From Azorhizobium sp965227945 (GTDB lineage: Bacteria > Pseudomonadota > Alphaproteobacteria > Rhizobiales > Xanthobacteraceae), in the NCBI GenBank assembly GCA_965227945.1, contig CBDDGQ010000005.1, positions 1,178,001-1,242,000 of the forward strand: DNA of 64,000 nt, written 5' to 3'. Position 1 is the first letter of the stretch. Every line of letters starts with the position of its first letter. Positions 52,134 to 60,399 of this stretch are shown piece after piece. The notes under the pieces were generated by a model. The model was not told the DNA's origin, made no database searches, and worked only from the letters and a program-made list of their open reading frames with translations. A program made the translations under genes and the position numbers.

Positions 52134-52265
52134 GGCAAGTATTGCTGGCAATGAAATTAGTCTGTTGCCTGCGGTTCTTGCTGAAGTGCAGTGATGCTCT
52201 GATGACGGCACGCACGCACGCACTCGCTGCGAGACTGCGACTTCAGGCCCCGGGCGGGGGATCCG

Positions 52266-52490
52266 ATGCGACTGAGCCGACGGGTGATGCTGGCGGTCCT
52301 GCTTCCGGCCGCGCTTGTGCTGCTGGGCGGGCTTTGGGCGACGGGCGCGCTGGCCCAGGTGCCGCCGCATCAGCCGGGGACCATCTGTTTCACCCAATAT
52401 TTCTGGTGCTGGGCCCAGCCCCCGGGACCGCCGGGCTCCCCTTGCGGGTGCCCGAGCCCACAGGGATGGGTCGGGGGAGTCAGAGGGTGA
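52266..52490 (+). CDS. small Cys/Pro-rich exported protein
   Basis: 74 residues. Signal peptide at about 1-30 (RLSRRVMLAVLLPAALVLLGGLWATGALAQ). The mature 44 residues, PPHQPGTICFTQYFWCWAQPPGPPGSPCGCPSPQGWVGG, hold four Cys and many Pro, Gly and aromatic residues, suggesting a compact disulfide-bonded or surface-exposed peptide. Short proteins of this make-up occur in Hyphomicrobiales; I know no function. It is downstream of a strong promoter and 45 bp before the AT-rich gene. Confidence 0.65.
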   Translation: MRLSRRVMLAVLLPAALVLLGGLWATGALAQVPPHQPGTICFTQYFWCWAQPPGPPGSPCGCPSPQGWVGGVRG

Positions 52491-52535
52491 AGCGCGTTAG
52501 TGGCGTCTGGCAACTGCTCTGTGGGGGAGGAAGCG

Positions 52536-53918
52536 ATGAATCCGGAAGCCATTGACAGGTTATTGTCTGACGCAGAGCGCGTTGCAGAGACCGGCGTTCG
52601 CCTCGGGCGCTTCGCTGACCCTGGCTCATTCTTGACAACAATCCAAGACACACGCAAAGCGATCGGGGCGGATACCTTAACGGCAGATAATATTATTGCA
52701 CTGCAGTCGAAGATGAACGCGGCGATTAAGGAATTGGCTCCGCTTACGCTCCAACAGATAAATGATGGAATTTTCTCTATCTCTGATATTATTCGGACAT
52801 CATCTGCGAAATTGCTGACGCCTATATACACATTAATTGTATTGATCCTATCAATTTCGATACTTGTAAGTACAATGCTGGTCACGCAATTGTACGATAG
52901 GGCCACATCAATTTTGACGCTTGCAAAGGAGGTTGAAATTTCGAAAGCGAATGAAATGGCAATCAAATTGTACGATGTTATCACCGCAAATGAGACTAGT
53001 ATTGTCCTCAATAGTAAGCCTTCGATAAAAGAAGAGAAAAATTCATTGAATTTTGTTCATGATGAATTCGTTCGAAAATATATCGAGCTTTCGAGGGAGG
53101 CTGTACGGAACGACGTGTACGCTCGTATGTCAGCCGAAATTCAGAGCGACATCGATTTTTATAGCCAAACGCCGATATTTGGCATTCTCAAAAATGTTAG
53201 TGGCACCGGCGTGAGCGTTCACACATCTGATGAGAGGCCCACATATGAGCAATACATAGAGAAAATACCGAAAATAAAGCAAGCGCTTGATGATTACAAA
53301 AATTATAACGCGAGTTATATTTCTACCGAGTTTAGTAAATATAACGGATCGGCGGAAGTGCTCATTAACAGTGATGTATGTAGATCGATTGAATCGACCA
53401 GGCCATTTGATGATCCGCTTCAGAGGTCTTGCGCCGTTCTGTCTTATTTTGTCGGATTGCGTCAAATCATGCATGCGATGAATTTACCGATTGACGGAAC
53501 CTCCTCGAGTATAAAGGCTAATCAAATTCACGAGCTTCAAAATCGAATCTCCCTTTTTGGGCATTGGGTTCTCCCTGCGGCTTACGGGGCGCTCGGCGCG
53601 GTATTGTTTCAGATGCGTCGGATGCTTGATCCAAAAGAGCCAGGTCCGAGTTTTATGTTTTTTCTGTACAGAATTATAATCGGGGCATTCTCTGGAATTA
53701 TTGTCGTCTGGTTCTGGACGCCGCCCCCGACTGCGCTATCACAGCAGAATTTTGCAACACTCAGTTCATTCGCCGTCGCATTCTTATTTGGCTTCAGCAC
53801 CGATATTTTTTTCAAGTTCATTGATCGGATCGTCAACAGCCTAGGCGACGCGGTCGGTAAAACCCCAGGTGGCACAGTTGCCGGGAGCCAAGGCGATGCA
53901 GTTGGTAAGCCGCAATAG
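52536..53918 (+). CDS. AT-rich gene for unknown four-segment membrane protein
   Basis: 460 residues from an ATG with GGGGGAGG just upstream. Membrane segments appear at about 94-118, 342-360, 374-395 and 405-424. Between the first and second is a 220-residue, largely helical soluble domain rich in Ser, Asn, Lys and Glu with two Cys (282, 299). The C-terminal helices include AAYGALGAVLFQMRRMLDP and SSFAVAFLFGFSTDIFFKFIDRIV, a pattern shared by several unassigned bacterial membrane proteins. The tail has a repeated GDAVGK. Base composition from about 52660 to 53820 is far more AT-rich than anything else in the window, a sign of horizontal acquisition. Function unknown. Confidence 0.82.
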   Translation: MNPEAIDRLLSDAERVAETGVRLGRFADPGSFLTTIQDTRKAIGADTLTADNIIALQSKMNAAIKELAPLTLQQINDGIFSISDIIRTSSAKLLTPIYTLIVLILSISILVSTMLVTQLYDRATSILTLAKEVEISKANEMAIKLYDVITANETSIVLNSKPSIKEEKNSLNFVHDEFVRKYIELSREAVRNDVYARMSAEIQSDIDFYSQTPIFGILKNVSGTGVSVHTSDERPTYEQYIEKIPKIKQALDDYKNYNASYISTEFSKYNGSAEVLINSDVCRSIESTRPFDDPLQRSCAVLSYFVGLRQIMHAMNLPIDGTSSSIKANQIHELQNRISLFGHWVLPAAYGALGAVLFQMRRMLDPKEPGPSFMFFLYRIIIGAFSGIIVVWFWTPPPTALSQQNFATLSSFAVAFLFGFSTDIFFKFIDRIVNSLGDAVGKTPGGTVAGSQGDAVGKPQ

Positions 53919-53966
53919 GCGAACTAGCTTATTCTGACCCCGCTTTAGCCACTCCCGCCGCCCCTC

Positions 53967-54890
53967 TCACCGCCACCGGCGGTGAAGCCACAGCCATTGC
54001 TCGGGATATTCGCGCACCCAGTCCTCGATAACGGATGTCACCACCTGCATGCCGCCTTGCACGTCGATCTTGCCGTCGGCGTCGCGGGGCAGGTGGACTT
54101 CTTCGGTGATCTCGATGCGGAACCGCCCCTTGGGCAGTCGGATCACCCGCATGCCGTGCACCGGGCAATCGAACTGGCGGGCGAGGCGCGCCAAGGTGGG
54201 GTTGGTGGCCGCCGGGCGGCCGAAGAAGGTCACCGTGACCCCCTGGCCCCAATGCTGGTCCACCAGCATGCCCAGATGGGCGCCATCCTCCAGCATGCGC
54301 ACCATCTGCCGGCCGGCGGCGCGGCCGGCGCGGATCAGGCCCGGCATGGTCTGGGCGCGCATGCGCTCGATCAGGTCGGCCGCCTTGCGATTGTTGGGCG
54401 CCCGATAGAGCACCCCGCCGGACACGCCCAGCTTCTCGCCGGTGATGGCGTTCAATTCCCAATTGCCGGTATGGGCGGTGAAGAACAGGGCCGGGCGACC
54501 GTCGTCGCGCAGCCGCGCCATGATGTCGGCGCCCACCACCTCGATGCGCCCATTGCCGGGATGGGCGGGATCGTAATCCCAGATGCGGTCCAGCACGGCG
54601 AACTCGCCGGTCACCCGGCCGAGATTCTCCCACACCCCGGCCAGGATGCGCTCGATCTCGCCGCGCCGCTTCTCCGGAAACGCCGCGCGCAGGTTGGCGC
54701 GGGCGACCTTGCTCACCAGGAACCAGGGGCCGAACCCGCGCGCCAGGAGGCCGACGATGTTGGACGACCAGGAGATGGGGTAGAGGCGCATCCACCAGAT
54801 GGAAAAGCGCACATAGCCGGCCACGAAGCTTTCGAAGGCCGGTTGCGTCTTGCGCACGAAGCGGCGCCACAGGCGCTTGCCGGTCCCCAC
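53967..54890 (-). CDS. lpxXL: very-long-chain acyltransferase of lipid A (LpxXL)
   Basis: 307-residue HtrB/LpxL-family lysophospholipid-type acyltransferase. The catalytic HX4E motif is FTAHTGNWELNAI, and GVLYRAPNNRKAADLIERMRAQTMPGLI and GAHLGMLVDQHWGQGVTVTFFGRPAATNPTLARLARQFDCPV carry further family blocks. A hydrophobic stretch near 25-55 anchors it in the inner membrane. The start is GTG. In rhizobia LpxXL transfers the 27-hydroxyoctacosanoyl chain from AcpXL to lipid A. Position at the end of the acpXL cluster fixes the assignment. Confidence 0.9.
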   Translation of the reverse strand: MGTGKRLWRRFVRKTQPAFESFVAGYVRFSIWWMRLYPISWSSNIVGLLARGFGPWFLVSKVARANLRAAFPEKRRGEIERILAGVWENLGRVTGEFAVLDRIWDYDPAHPGNGRIEVVGADIMARLRDDGRPALFFTAHTGNWELNAITGEKLGVSGGVLYRAPNNRKAADLIERMRAQTMPGLIRAGRAAGRQMVRMLEDGAHLGMLVDQHWGQGVTVTFFGRPAATNPTLARLARQFDCPVHGMRVIRLPKGRFRIEITEEVHLPRDADGKIDVQGGMQVVTSVIEDWVREYPEQWLWLHRRWR

Positions 54891-54916
54891 GCGCGTGCTC
54901 CCGCTTCGCTCGCCGC

Positions 54917-55939
54917 TCAGAACTTCACGACGATCTTGCCGAACACCTTGCGGCTTTCCAGCCGCTCCAGGCCGTCATTGTACTGCTCCAGCGGCACCAC
55001 GGTGTCGATCACCGGCTTCACGCCCCGGCCCATCTTCTCCAGCCCATCGGCCACATTGCGGATGGTGGCGCCGAACGAGCCGAAGATCTTGTACTGGCGC
55101 TGAAACAGCTGCATCAGATTCATGGTGGTGCTGACCCCGGAGGTGGAGCCGCAGGTCACCAGCCGGCCGCCGGGCTTCATGGACAAAAGCGAGCCCTGCC
55201 AAGTGTCGGCGCCCACATGCTCGAACACCACGTCCACGCCCACCTTCTTGGTGATCTTGCGCACTTCGTGCTCGAAGCGGTCCACCTTGTAGTTGATGAC
55301 GTGGTCGGCGCCGAGCGCCAGGGCCTTGGCCGCCTTCTCGTCATCGCCCACGGTGGTGATGACATGGGCGCCCACGTCCTTGGCCAGGCGAATGGCCGCC
55401 GAGCCGATGCCCGAGCCGCCCGCATGCACCAGCACGGTCTCGCCCTTCTCCAGCTTGGCATTGTCGAACAGCATGTGCTCGACGGTGGAGAAGGTGATGC
55501 CGGCGCAGCCGGCCTCCTCGAACGACACGCCCTCGGGGGCGGGGATCACCAGCCGCTCGGGCATGTTCAGCACGTCGCGGGCAAAGCCATCCACATGGAA
55601 GCCGAGGACGCCGCCCACCTTCTCGCAGAGATTGTCGCGGCCCTTCAGGCACTGGGCGCAGTGGCCGCAGGTGAGCGCGCCATACATGGCCACCGTCTGG
55701 CCCACCTTCAGGCCGCGCACGTCGGCACCCAGGGCCACGATCTCGCCGGCGGCTTCCGCGCCCACCACGAGGGGCATCTTGCGCTTGGCGAACGCCATGC
55801 CGCGCCAGCCCCACACGTCGATATGGTTCAGGGCCAGGGCCTTGACCCGCACCTGCACCTCACCGGCGCCGGGGGCGTCGGGCTCGGGCATGTCGACGAT
55901 CTGAAGGGTGCGGTCGGAGACGAGCTGAAGGGCGCGCAT
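54917..55939 (-). CDS. zinc-type alcohol dehydrogenase of the VLCFA cluster
   Basis: 340-residue MDR-superfamily dehydrogenase. The catalytic-zinc region is NHIDVWGWRGMA and VVGAEAAGEIVALG. The structural-zinc loop has MYGALTCGHCAQCLKGRDNLCEKVGG (four Cys). The cofactor motif is VHAGGSGIGSAAIRLAKDVGAHV. The residue normally Cys in the first zinc site (CHTD) is replaced by Asn-His-Ile-Asp, so it may be a reductase of the quinone-oxidoreductase side. It is the counterpart of the adh gene in rhizobial acpXL operons; its step in 27-hydroxyoctacosanoate synthesis is not firmly known. Confidence 0.88.
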   Translation of the reverse strand: MRALQLVSDRTLQIVDMPEPDAPGAGEVQVRVKALALNHIDVWGWRGMAFAKRKMPLVVGAEAAGEIVALGADVRGLKVGQTVAMYGALTCGHCAQCLKGRDNLCEKVGGVLGFHVDGFARDVLNMPERLVIPAPEGVSFEEAGCAGITFSTVEHMLFDNAKLEKGETVLVHAGGSGIGSAAIRLAKDVGAHVITTVGDDEKAAKALALGADHVINYKVDRFEHEVRKITKKVGVDVVFEHVGADTWQGSLLSMKPGGRLVTCGSTSGVSTTMNLMQLFQRQYKIFGSFGATIRNVADGLEKMGRGVKPVIDTVVPLEQYNDGLERLESRKVFGKIVVKF

Positions 55940-55954
55940 AAGAGTCCTGACAAA

Positions 55955-56719
55955 TCAGCGATGGGCGGCGAGCGCGGCGGACAGGCCCCCGTCCACCGGG
56001 ATCACGGCGCCGGTGATATAGCCCGCGCCGGGCGAGAAGAGAAAGGCGGCAACCTGTGCCACGTCGTCCGGCTGGGCGAAGCGCCCGGCCGGGATCTGGC
56101 CTTCCAGGCGCGCGCGATGGTCGGCGAACTTGGCCAGCATGGCGGTGTCGATGAAGCCGGGGGCGATATAGTTGACGGTGACGCCGCGCCGGGCGCTCTC
56201 CACCGCCAGCCCGCGCACATGGGCCAGCAGCGCCGCCTTGGAGGCGGCATAGGCCACATTGCCGGGATTGGCCTGCAGCGCCGCCACCGAGCCGATGGCG
56301 ACGATCCGGCCAGCCTTGGCGCGGGTCATGGGGCGCACCAAGGCGCGGGAGAGGCGCACGAAGGCGAAGTGATTGACCTGCATCACCGCTTCGGCCTTGT
56401 CCTGGTCCACCATGGCCGCCAGCGTGTCGTAGGACGCCCCGGCATTGTGGCAGAAGCCGAAATAGGTCTCCCCCGCCTCCAGCGCCTCGGCCAGCTTTTC
56501 CACCGCCGCGCGGTCGGCCAGATCGACGGAATGGGCGGTGAGCATCGCGCCCGGAAGGTCGGCCTGGATCTCGACGATCAGCGCCTTGGCTTCGGCCTCG
56601 GCACTGCGATAGGTGAAGTCCACGGCAAAGCCGGCCGCCGCCAGGGCGCGCACGATGGCCGCGCCCAGGCCGCGCCCGCCGCCGGTGACCAGAACCTTCT
56701 GCGGAACGGTCTGGCTCAC
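55955..56719 (-). CDS. SDR family 3-oxoacyl-ACP reductase-like (FabG type)
   Basis: 254 residues, GTG start overlapping the FabF1 stop by 4 bp. Motifs VTGGGRGLGAAIVRAL, HNAGAS, IGSVAAL and the catalytic YAASKAALLAHVRGLAVE are all standard, with the PGFIDTAM loop after them. It would reduce the 3-oxoacyl-AcpXL intermediate of very-long-chain elongation. This step is not always encoded inside the cluster in other genomes, so its inclusion makes this elongation set more complete (condensation, reduction, dehydration). Confidence 0.88.
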   Translation of the reverse strand: MSQTVPQKVLVTGGGRGLGAAIVRALAAAGFAVDFTYRSAEAEAKALIVEIQADLPGAMLTAHSVDLADRAAVEKLAEALEAGETYFGFCHNAGASYDTLAAMVDQDKAEAVMQVNHFAFVRLSRALVRPMTRAKAGRIVAIGSVAALQANPGNVAYAASKAALLAHVRGLAVESARRGVTVNYIAPGFIDTAMLAKFADHRARLEGQIPAGRFAQPDDVAQVAAFLFSPGAGYITGAVIPVDGGLSAALAAHR

Positions 56720-57996
56720 GCGGGCTCCCCGGCGATCACCAGGCAGACATTCTGGCCGCCAAAGCCGAACGAGGACGAGATGACCCGGTTCACGGTGGCA
56801 TCGCGGGCGACATTGGGCACCACGTCCAGCGGGATGGCCGGATCGGGCACATGATAGTTGATGGTGGGCGGAATGCGGCTGTTGCGGATGGTCAGCAGCG
56901 ACACCGCCGCCTCGATCGCCCCCGCGGCGGTGAGCGTGTGACCGATCATCGACTTGTTGGAGGAGATCGGCACGTTCTTCAGGTGCTCGCCGAACACCGC
57001 GGCCAGCCCCACATGCTCCATGCGGTCATTCTCCGGCGTGGAGGTGCCGTGGGCATTGATATAATCCACGTCCTCCGCCGTGATGCCGGCATCTTCCAGC
57101 GCCCGCTTGATGCAGCCGATGATCGGCTTAGCATCGGGGCTGGAGCGGGTGCGGTGGAAATTGTCCGCCATCTCGCCAGCGCCTTCCAGCACGCCGAGGA
57201 TCTTGGCGCCGCGCGCCGTGGCATGCTCCAGGCTTTCCAGCACCAGCGCCGCCGCGCCTTCGGCCATGACGAAGCCATCGCGATTCTTGGCGAAGGGGCG
57301 CGAGGCTTCGGCGGGATTGTCGTTGGCGGTGGTGAGGGCCGAGAGCAGCGAGAAGCGGATCAGCGCCTCGGGGTGCACCGAGCCGTCGGTGCCCAGCGCC
57401 AGGGCCGCGTCGCATTCGCCGCGCCGAATGGCCTCGACGCCAAGCTGGATGGCGGTCGCGCCAGAGGCGCAGGCGGTGGACAGCGAGATGGGCTGGCCGC
57501 GAGTGCCGAACCGGTCCGCCAAGGCATCGGCCACCGAGCCGAACAGGAAGCGTTCATGCCAGGGGCGGAACTTGCCGGTGGCCGCAGCATCCAGCAGGTC
57601 ATGATAGATCAGCGGTCGGCGGGTGACTTCCTCCGCCAGGCGCTTGCGCTCCGGCCATTCGATTTCCACCGGCGGCACGGCGGCAAACAGGGGACCCGGG
57701 AAGTCGCCCTTGGTCCCAAGACCGGATTCGCCGATGGCCTCTTCCGCCGCCAGGGTCGCCAGCTTCTGCGACAGATTGGGCGCGGCGACCCGCTCGTCGA
57801 ACAGGAAGTCCACGGTGCCGGCGATGGTGGTGCGCATGCCCTCGATGGGGAAGCGGGTGATGCGGTGGATGCCGGATTCGCCGGCCGTGAGCTTGGCCCA
57901 ATTGTCGTCCTTGCCCTGGCCGAGCGAGGTGACGATGCCGATGCCGGTGACCACCACGATGGGGCGGCCGAACTTGTCGTTGTGGATCTGCGCCAC
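56716..57996 (-). CDS. beta-ketoacyl-ACP synthase II of VLCFA synthesis (FabF1XL)
   Basis: 426 residues from a GTG with GAGGAGG 6 nt upstream; a longer in-frame ATG start lacks such a site. The Cys-His-His triad is intact: LSTACASGATAIQLG, INAHGTSTPENDRMEH and IGHTLTAAGAIEAAVS. The C-terminal SSFGFGGQNVCLVI is standard. It is the active partner of a pair with the inactive-looking FabF2 protein upstream, and elongates acyl-AcpXL to C28. Confidence 0.92.
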   Translation of the reverse strand: MAQIHNDKFGRPIVVVTGIGIVTSLGQGKDDNWAKLTAGESGIHRITRFPIEGMRTTIAGTVDFLFDERVAAPNLSQKLATLAAEEAIGESGLGTKGDFPGPLFAAVPPVEIEWPERKRLAEEVTRRPLIYHDLLDAAATGKFRPWHERFLFGSVADALADRFGTRGQPISLSTACASGATAIQLGVEAIRRGECDAALALGTDGSVHPEALIRFSLLSALTTANDNPAEASRPFAKNRDGFVMAEGAAALVLESLEHATARGAKILGVLEGAGEMADNFHRTRSSPDAKPIIGCIKRALEDAGITAEDVDYINAHGTSTPENDRMEHVGLAAVFGEHLKNVPISSNKSMIGHTLTAAGAIEAAVSLLTIRNSRIPPTINYHVPDPAIPLDVVPNVARDATVNRVISSSFGFGGQNVCLVIAGEPA

Positions 57997-58211
57997 AGGC
58001 GCCTCCTCATCTGAGCAAGCCCGGGCGGAACCGGGCGCAGCAGCCTTGCGTGGCATCCGCCACGCCCGAAACTGCGATTTTGGGCGCAGAGTCCAGGCTG
58101 CCTAAGGGTTTCAGGGTCGAACAGACCCCGCCCGGTCTGCTTCATCTGGCCTCAACCTAATGCGTCGGCGCGAATTTGCATCCCTGCACGCGCCAAACGC
58201 CCAGCTTAAGG

Positions 58212-59411
58212 TCAGCCGGCCTTCTCAACCAGCCCCACGCCTTCGCCACGCCAGTGGCCGACGGCGGTCACGATCACCCGTTCCAGGGCGCCGGCCGCCG
58301 GGGCTTCCAGCGGCACCTCCGCCACTGGAGGGACGGCCGTGCCGTGGGAAATGCTCAAGGCCGCCAAGGCCAGCAGCGCGGTGAACTGCGCTTCGAAGCC
58401 ATGCCCGATGCGATTGGCCATCACCCGGACCGGTACCCCTGCGGCGCCCAGCGCCTCGGCTTCCGCCTCGGTGGCGCCATTGGCGCCGGTGGCCCCGGAA
58501 TAGATCGCGGTGGTGGGGCCGGTGCCGGCGCCGGCGATCAGCCCGCGCAGCTTCTCCGCCACGCTGCCGGGCACATCGCGCTTGGCCCGCTCCGACCACA
58601 CGCCGGAAAGCTTGGCGATGGGCGTGGCGCCGCGGGCGGTGGCGTGCTCGGGCGATTCCAGCACCAGGAAGGCGCCCATGGAGCCGGAGGGAATGCCGGG
58701 CGCCGCCTCGGCTCCCAGCACCGGCCGGAACCCCTTCGTCATGCAGAAGTCGTTCAGCGCGTAGAGGAGCAGCATGTCCTCGCGCTCGGCATTGTAGCCG
58801 CCGCCCACCAAGGCGATCTCGCTCTGTCCGGCGGCGATCCGCGAGAAGGCGATGCGGGTGGCATCCACCCCGGCGCTCTCTTCGCCCATGAAGGTGCGCG
58901 AGGACCCGGTGACGCCGTGGACGATAGAGATGTTGCCCGCCAGCAGATTGGACAATTGCGCCAGCGACAGGGTCGGCCGCAGATCGGACAGCAGCCGCTC
59001 GTTCAGCGAGCGGCCCCAGTCGTTGGAGGCCAGCAGATCGTTGAGGATGGCGGCATCGGCGAGGAAGTCGCGCTCGCCGCCACCGGCCGCCACGATCATG
59101 TCGGTGCGGGCCAGGATCTCGGTGTTCTTGGCGATGCCGGCGGACTCCAACGCCAGCCCGGCCGCATAGGTGCCGATGCGCTGCCAGGCTTCCATCTGCC
59201 GCTGATCGCCCTTCTTGGGGATCTGCTGGTCGTAATTCACCTTGACCAGGGGATGCACCACGTACGGCGCAAAGGTCTCGGTATCCACCACCGGGCCGGT
59301 ATGGCCCGACAAGGCGGTCCAATGGGCCTCCAGCCCCTCGCCGAGCGAGGAGACGAGGCCGATGCCGGTGATCCAGACATCGCGCTGGCCCGGCTGATGG
59401 GGGTCACGCAT
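58212..59411 (-). CDS. beta-ketoacyl-ACP synthase homologue lacking the catalytic triad (FabF2XL)
   Basis: 399 residues of ketosynthase fold (VWITGIGLVSSLGEG at the start). The active-site Cys region reads IVHGVTGSSRTFMGEESAGVDATRIA, without Cys; the first His motif reads YSGATGANGATEAEAEAL instead of HGTGT; only NRIGHGFEAQ keeps a His. It is therefore unlikely to condense on its own and probably forms a heterodimer with FabF1XL, as chain-length factors do in type II polyketide synthases. The ATG at 59411 overlaps the dehydratase gene by 8 bp. Confidence 0.9.
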   Translation of the reverse strand: MRDPHQPGQRDVWITGIGLVSSLGEGLEAHWTALSGHTGPVVDTETFAPYVVHPLVKVNYDQQIPKKGDQRQMEAWQRIGTYAAGLALESAGIAKNTEILARTDMIVAAGGGERDFLADAAILNDLLASNDWGRSLNERLLSDLRPTLSLAQLSNLLAGNISIVHGVTGSSRTFMGEESAGVDATRIAFSRIAAGQSEIALVGGGYNAEREDMLLLYALNDFCMTKGFRPVLGAEAAPGIPSGSMGAFLVLESPEHATARGATPIAKLSGVWSERAKRDVPGSVAEKLRGLIAGAGTGPTTAIYSGATGANGATEAEAEALGAAGVPVRVMANRIGHGFEAQFTALLALAALSISHGTAVPPVAEVPLEAPAAGALERVIVTAVGHWRGEGVGLVEKAG

Positions 59412-59877
59412 CGACGAAGCCCGCCACCGGGAATTCCACCCGCTCGGCCACCTTGAGCACCACATCCTTCATCCGGCCTTCCGGCCAAGCGAGGACGCGG
59501 AACACCAGTTCGGCATTGCACACCGGCTTGCCTTCGATCAGCGCCTTGGTCTGCGCCACAACGAAGCCGGAGCCCTCGTGCAGGATCTTCGCGTGCAAAT
59601 CGAGCATCTGCCCCGGCACGACGAAGGTGCGCAGCTTGGCTTCCTTGACGGTGGCCAGGAACGGCATCTTCTCGAATCGGTTGCGGGCCAGAATCAGCCA
59701 GCCGGTGGTCTGCGCCATCGCTTCGATGAGCAGCACACCAGGCATGATGGGATGGCCGGGAAAGTGCCCCTCGAAAATGGAGCTCTCGTGCGGGACCAGT
59801 CCCTCGCATTGAATGGTCTCAAGACCGGGATCGATTGCGACGACCCGGTCCACCATCTTGAAAACTTCAGGGCGCAT
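59404..59877 (-). CDS. 3-hydroxyacyl-ACP dehydratase, FabZ-like
   Basis: 157-residue hot-dog dehydratase. The active site GHFPGHPIMPGVLLIEAMAQTTGWLIL contains the catalytic His and Glu. It begins MRPEVFKMVDRVVAIDPG. Second gene of the acpXL operon, 15 bp after acpXL. It dehydrates 3-hydroxyacyl-AcpXL in very-long-chain elongation. Confidence 0.92.
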   Translation of the reverse strand: MRPEVFKMVDRVVAIDPGLETIQCEGLVPHESSIFEGHFPGHPIMPGVLLIEAMAQTTGWLILARNRFEKMPFLATVKEAKLRTFVVPGQMLDLHAKILHEGSGFVVAQTKALIEGKPVCNAELVFRVLAWPEGRMKDVVLKVAERVEFPVAGFVDA

Positions 59878-59892
59878 ACGCTCCGTCCGACC

Positions 59893-60174
59893 TCACGCGG
59901 TCTTTGCAGCGACCAGTTCGTCGATCCGGGCGCAGAGGTTCTTGAGCACGAAATACTGCTCGGTGGTGGCTTTGCCGTCGTTGACTTCCTGGGTCCACTG
60001 CTCCAGCGGCAGCTTGATCCCGAACGCCTTGTCGATGGCGAAGGCGATGTCCAGGAAGTCCAGGCTGTCGATGCCGAGGTCGTCGATGGCATGGCTTTCC
60101 GGCGTGATCGTGTCCCGCGGGATGTCGCACGTCTCGGCGATGATGTTGGCCACGGTATCGAACGTCGAAGACAT
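59893..60174 (-). CDS. acpXL: acyl carrier protein AcpXL
   Basis: 93 residues. The phosphopantetheine Ser is in DDLGIDSLDFLDIAFAID, the AcpXL form of the usual DSL motif. AcpXL carries the growing C28 hydroxy acid for lipid A. Longer than AcpP (about 78) as expected, with an acidic C-terminal extension. First gene of the operon acpXL, fabZ-like, fabF2, fabF1, fabG-like, adh, lpxXL. Confidence 0.94.
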   Translation of the reverse strand: MSSTFDTVANIIAETCDIPRDTITPESHAIDDLGIDSLDFLDIAFAIDKAFGIKLPLEQWTQEVNDGKATTEQYFVLKNLCARIDELVAAKTA

Positions 60175-60288
60175 CAGTACGCCTCTTTAATTGCATAGCC
60201 GCCGCGGGCACGACCGGCGCGCGGGGACGCGAACGGCAGCCACGGCGAAGGGTGCGGCCGGGTGGCCCCATCGGGATCGTCGATGGCC

Positions 60289-60317
60289 CCTATAGCGAAG
60301 CCAGCCACCGGATTCAA
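60289..60317 (-). promoter_or_regulatory. sigma-70-type promoter of the acpXL operon, TTGAAT-N17-TATAGG
   Basis: Minus-strand -35 TTGAAT (60317-60312) and -10 TATAGG (60294-60289) with 17-nt spacing. The transcript would have a leader of about 108 nt before acpXL. Confidence 0.55.
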
Positions 60318-60399
60318 TGGCACCCTCGCCGACGGACCCCTCAGCGGGCCCGAATGCGACACCAAAACGACAGGACACGGGCCGCGCCCTCCCATGCCC

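Noticed and set aside
52202..52555. Overlapping plus-strand frames in the small exported protein region (for example 52142-52555)
   Set aside because: Only the 52266-52490 frame begins with a proper signal peptide and gives a plausible mature peptide.
52500..53930. AT-rich region as a prophage remnant or toxin-antitoxin module
   Set aside because: No phage, toxin or antitoxin family is recognisable, only one membrane protein gene. The region was kept as an unassigned island.
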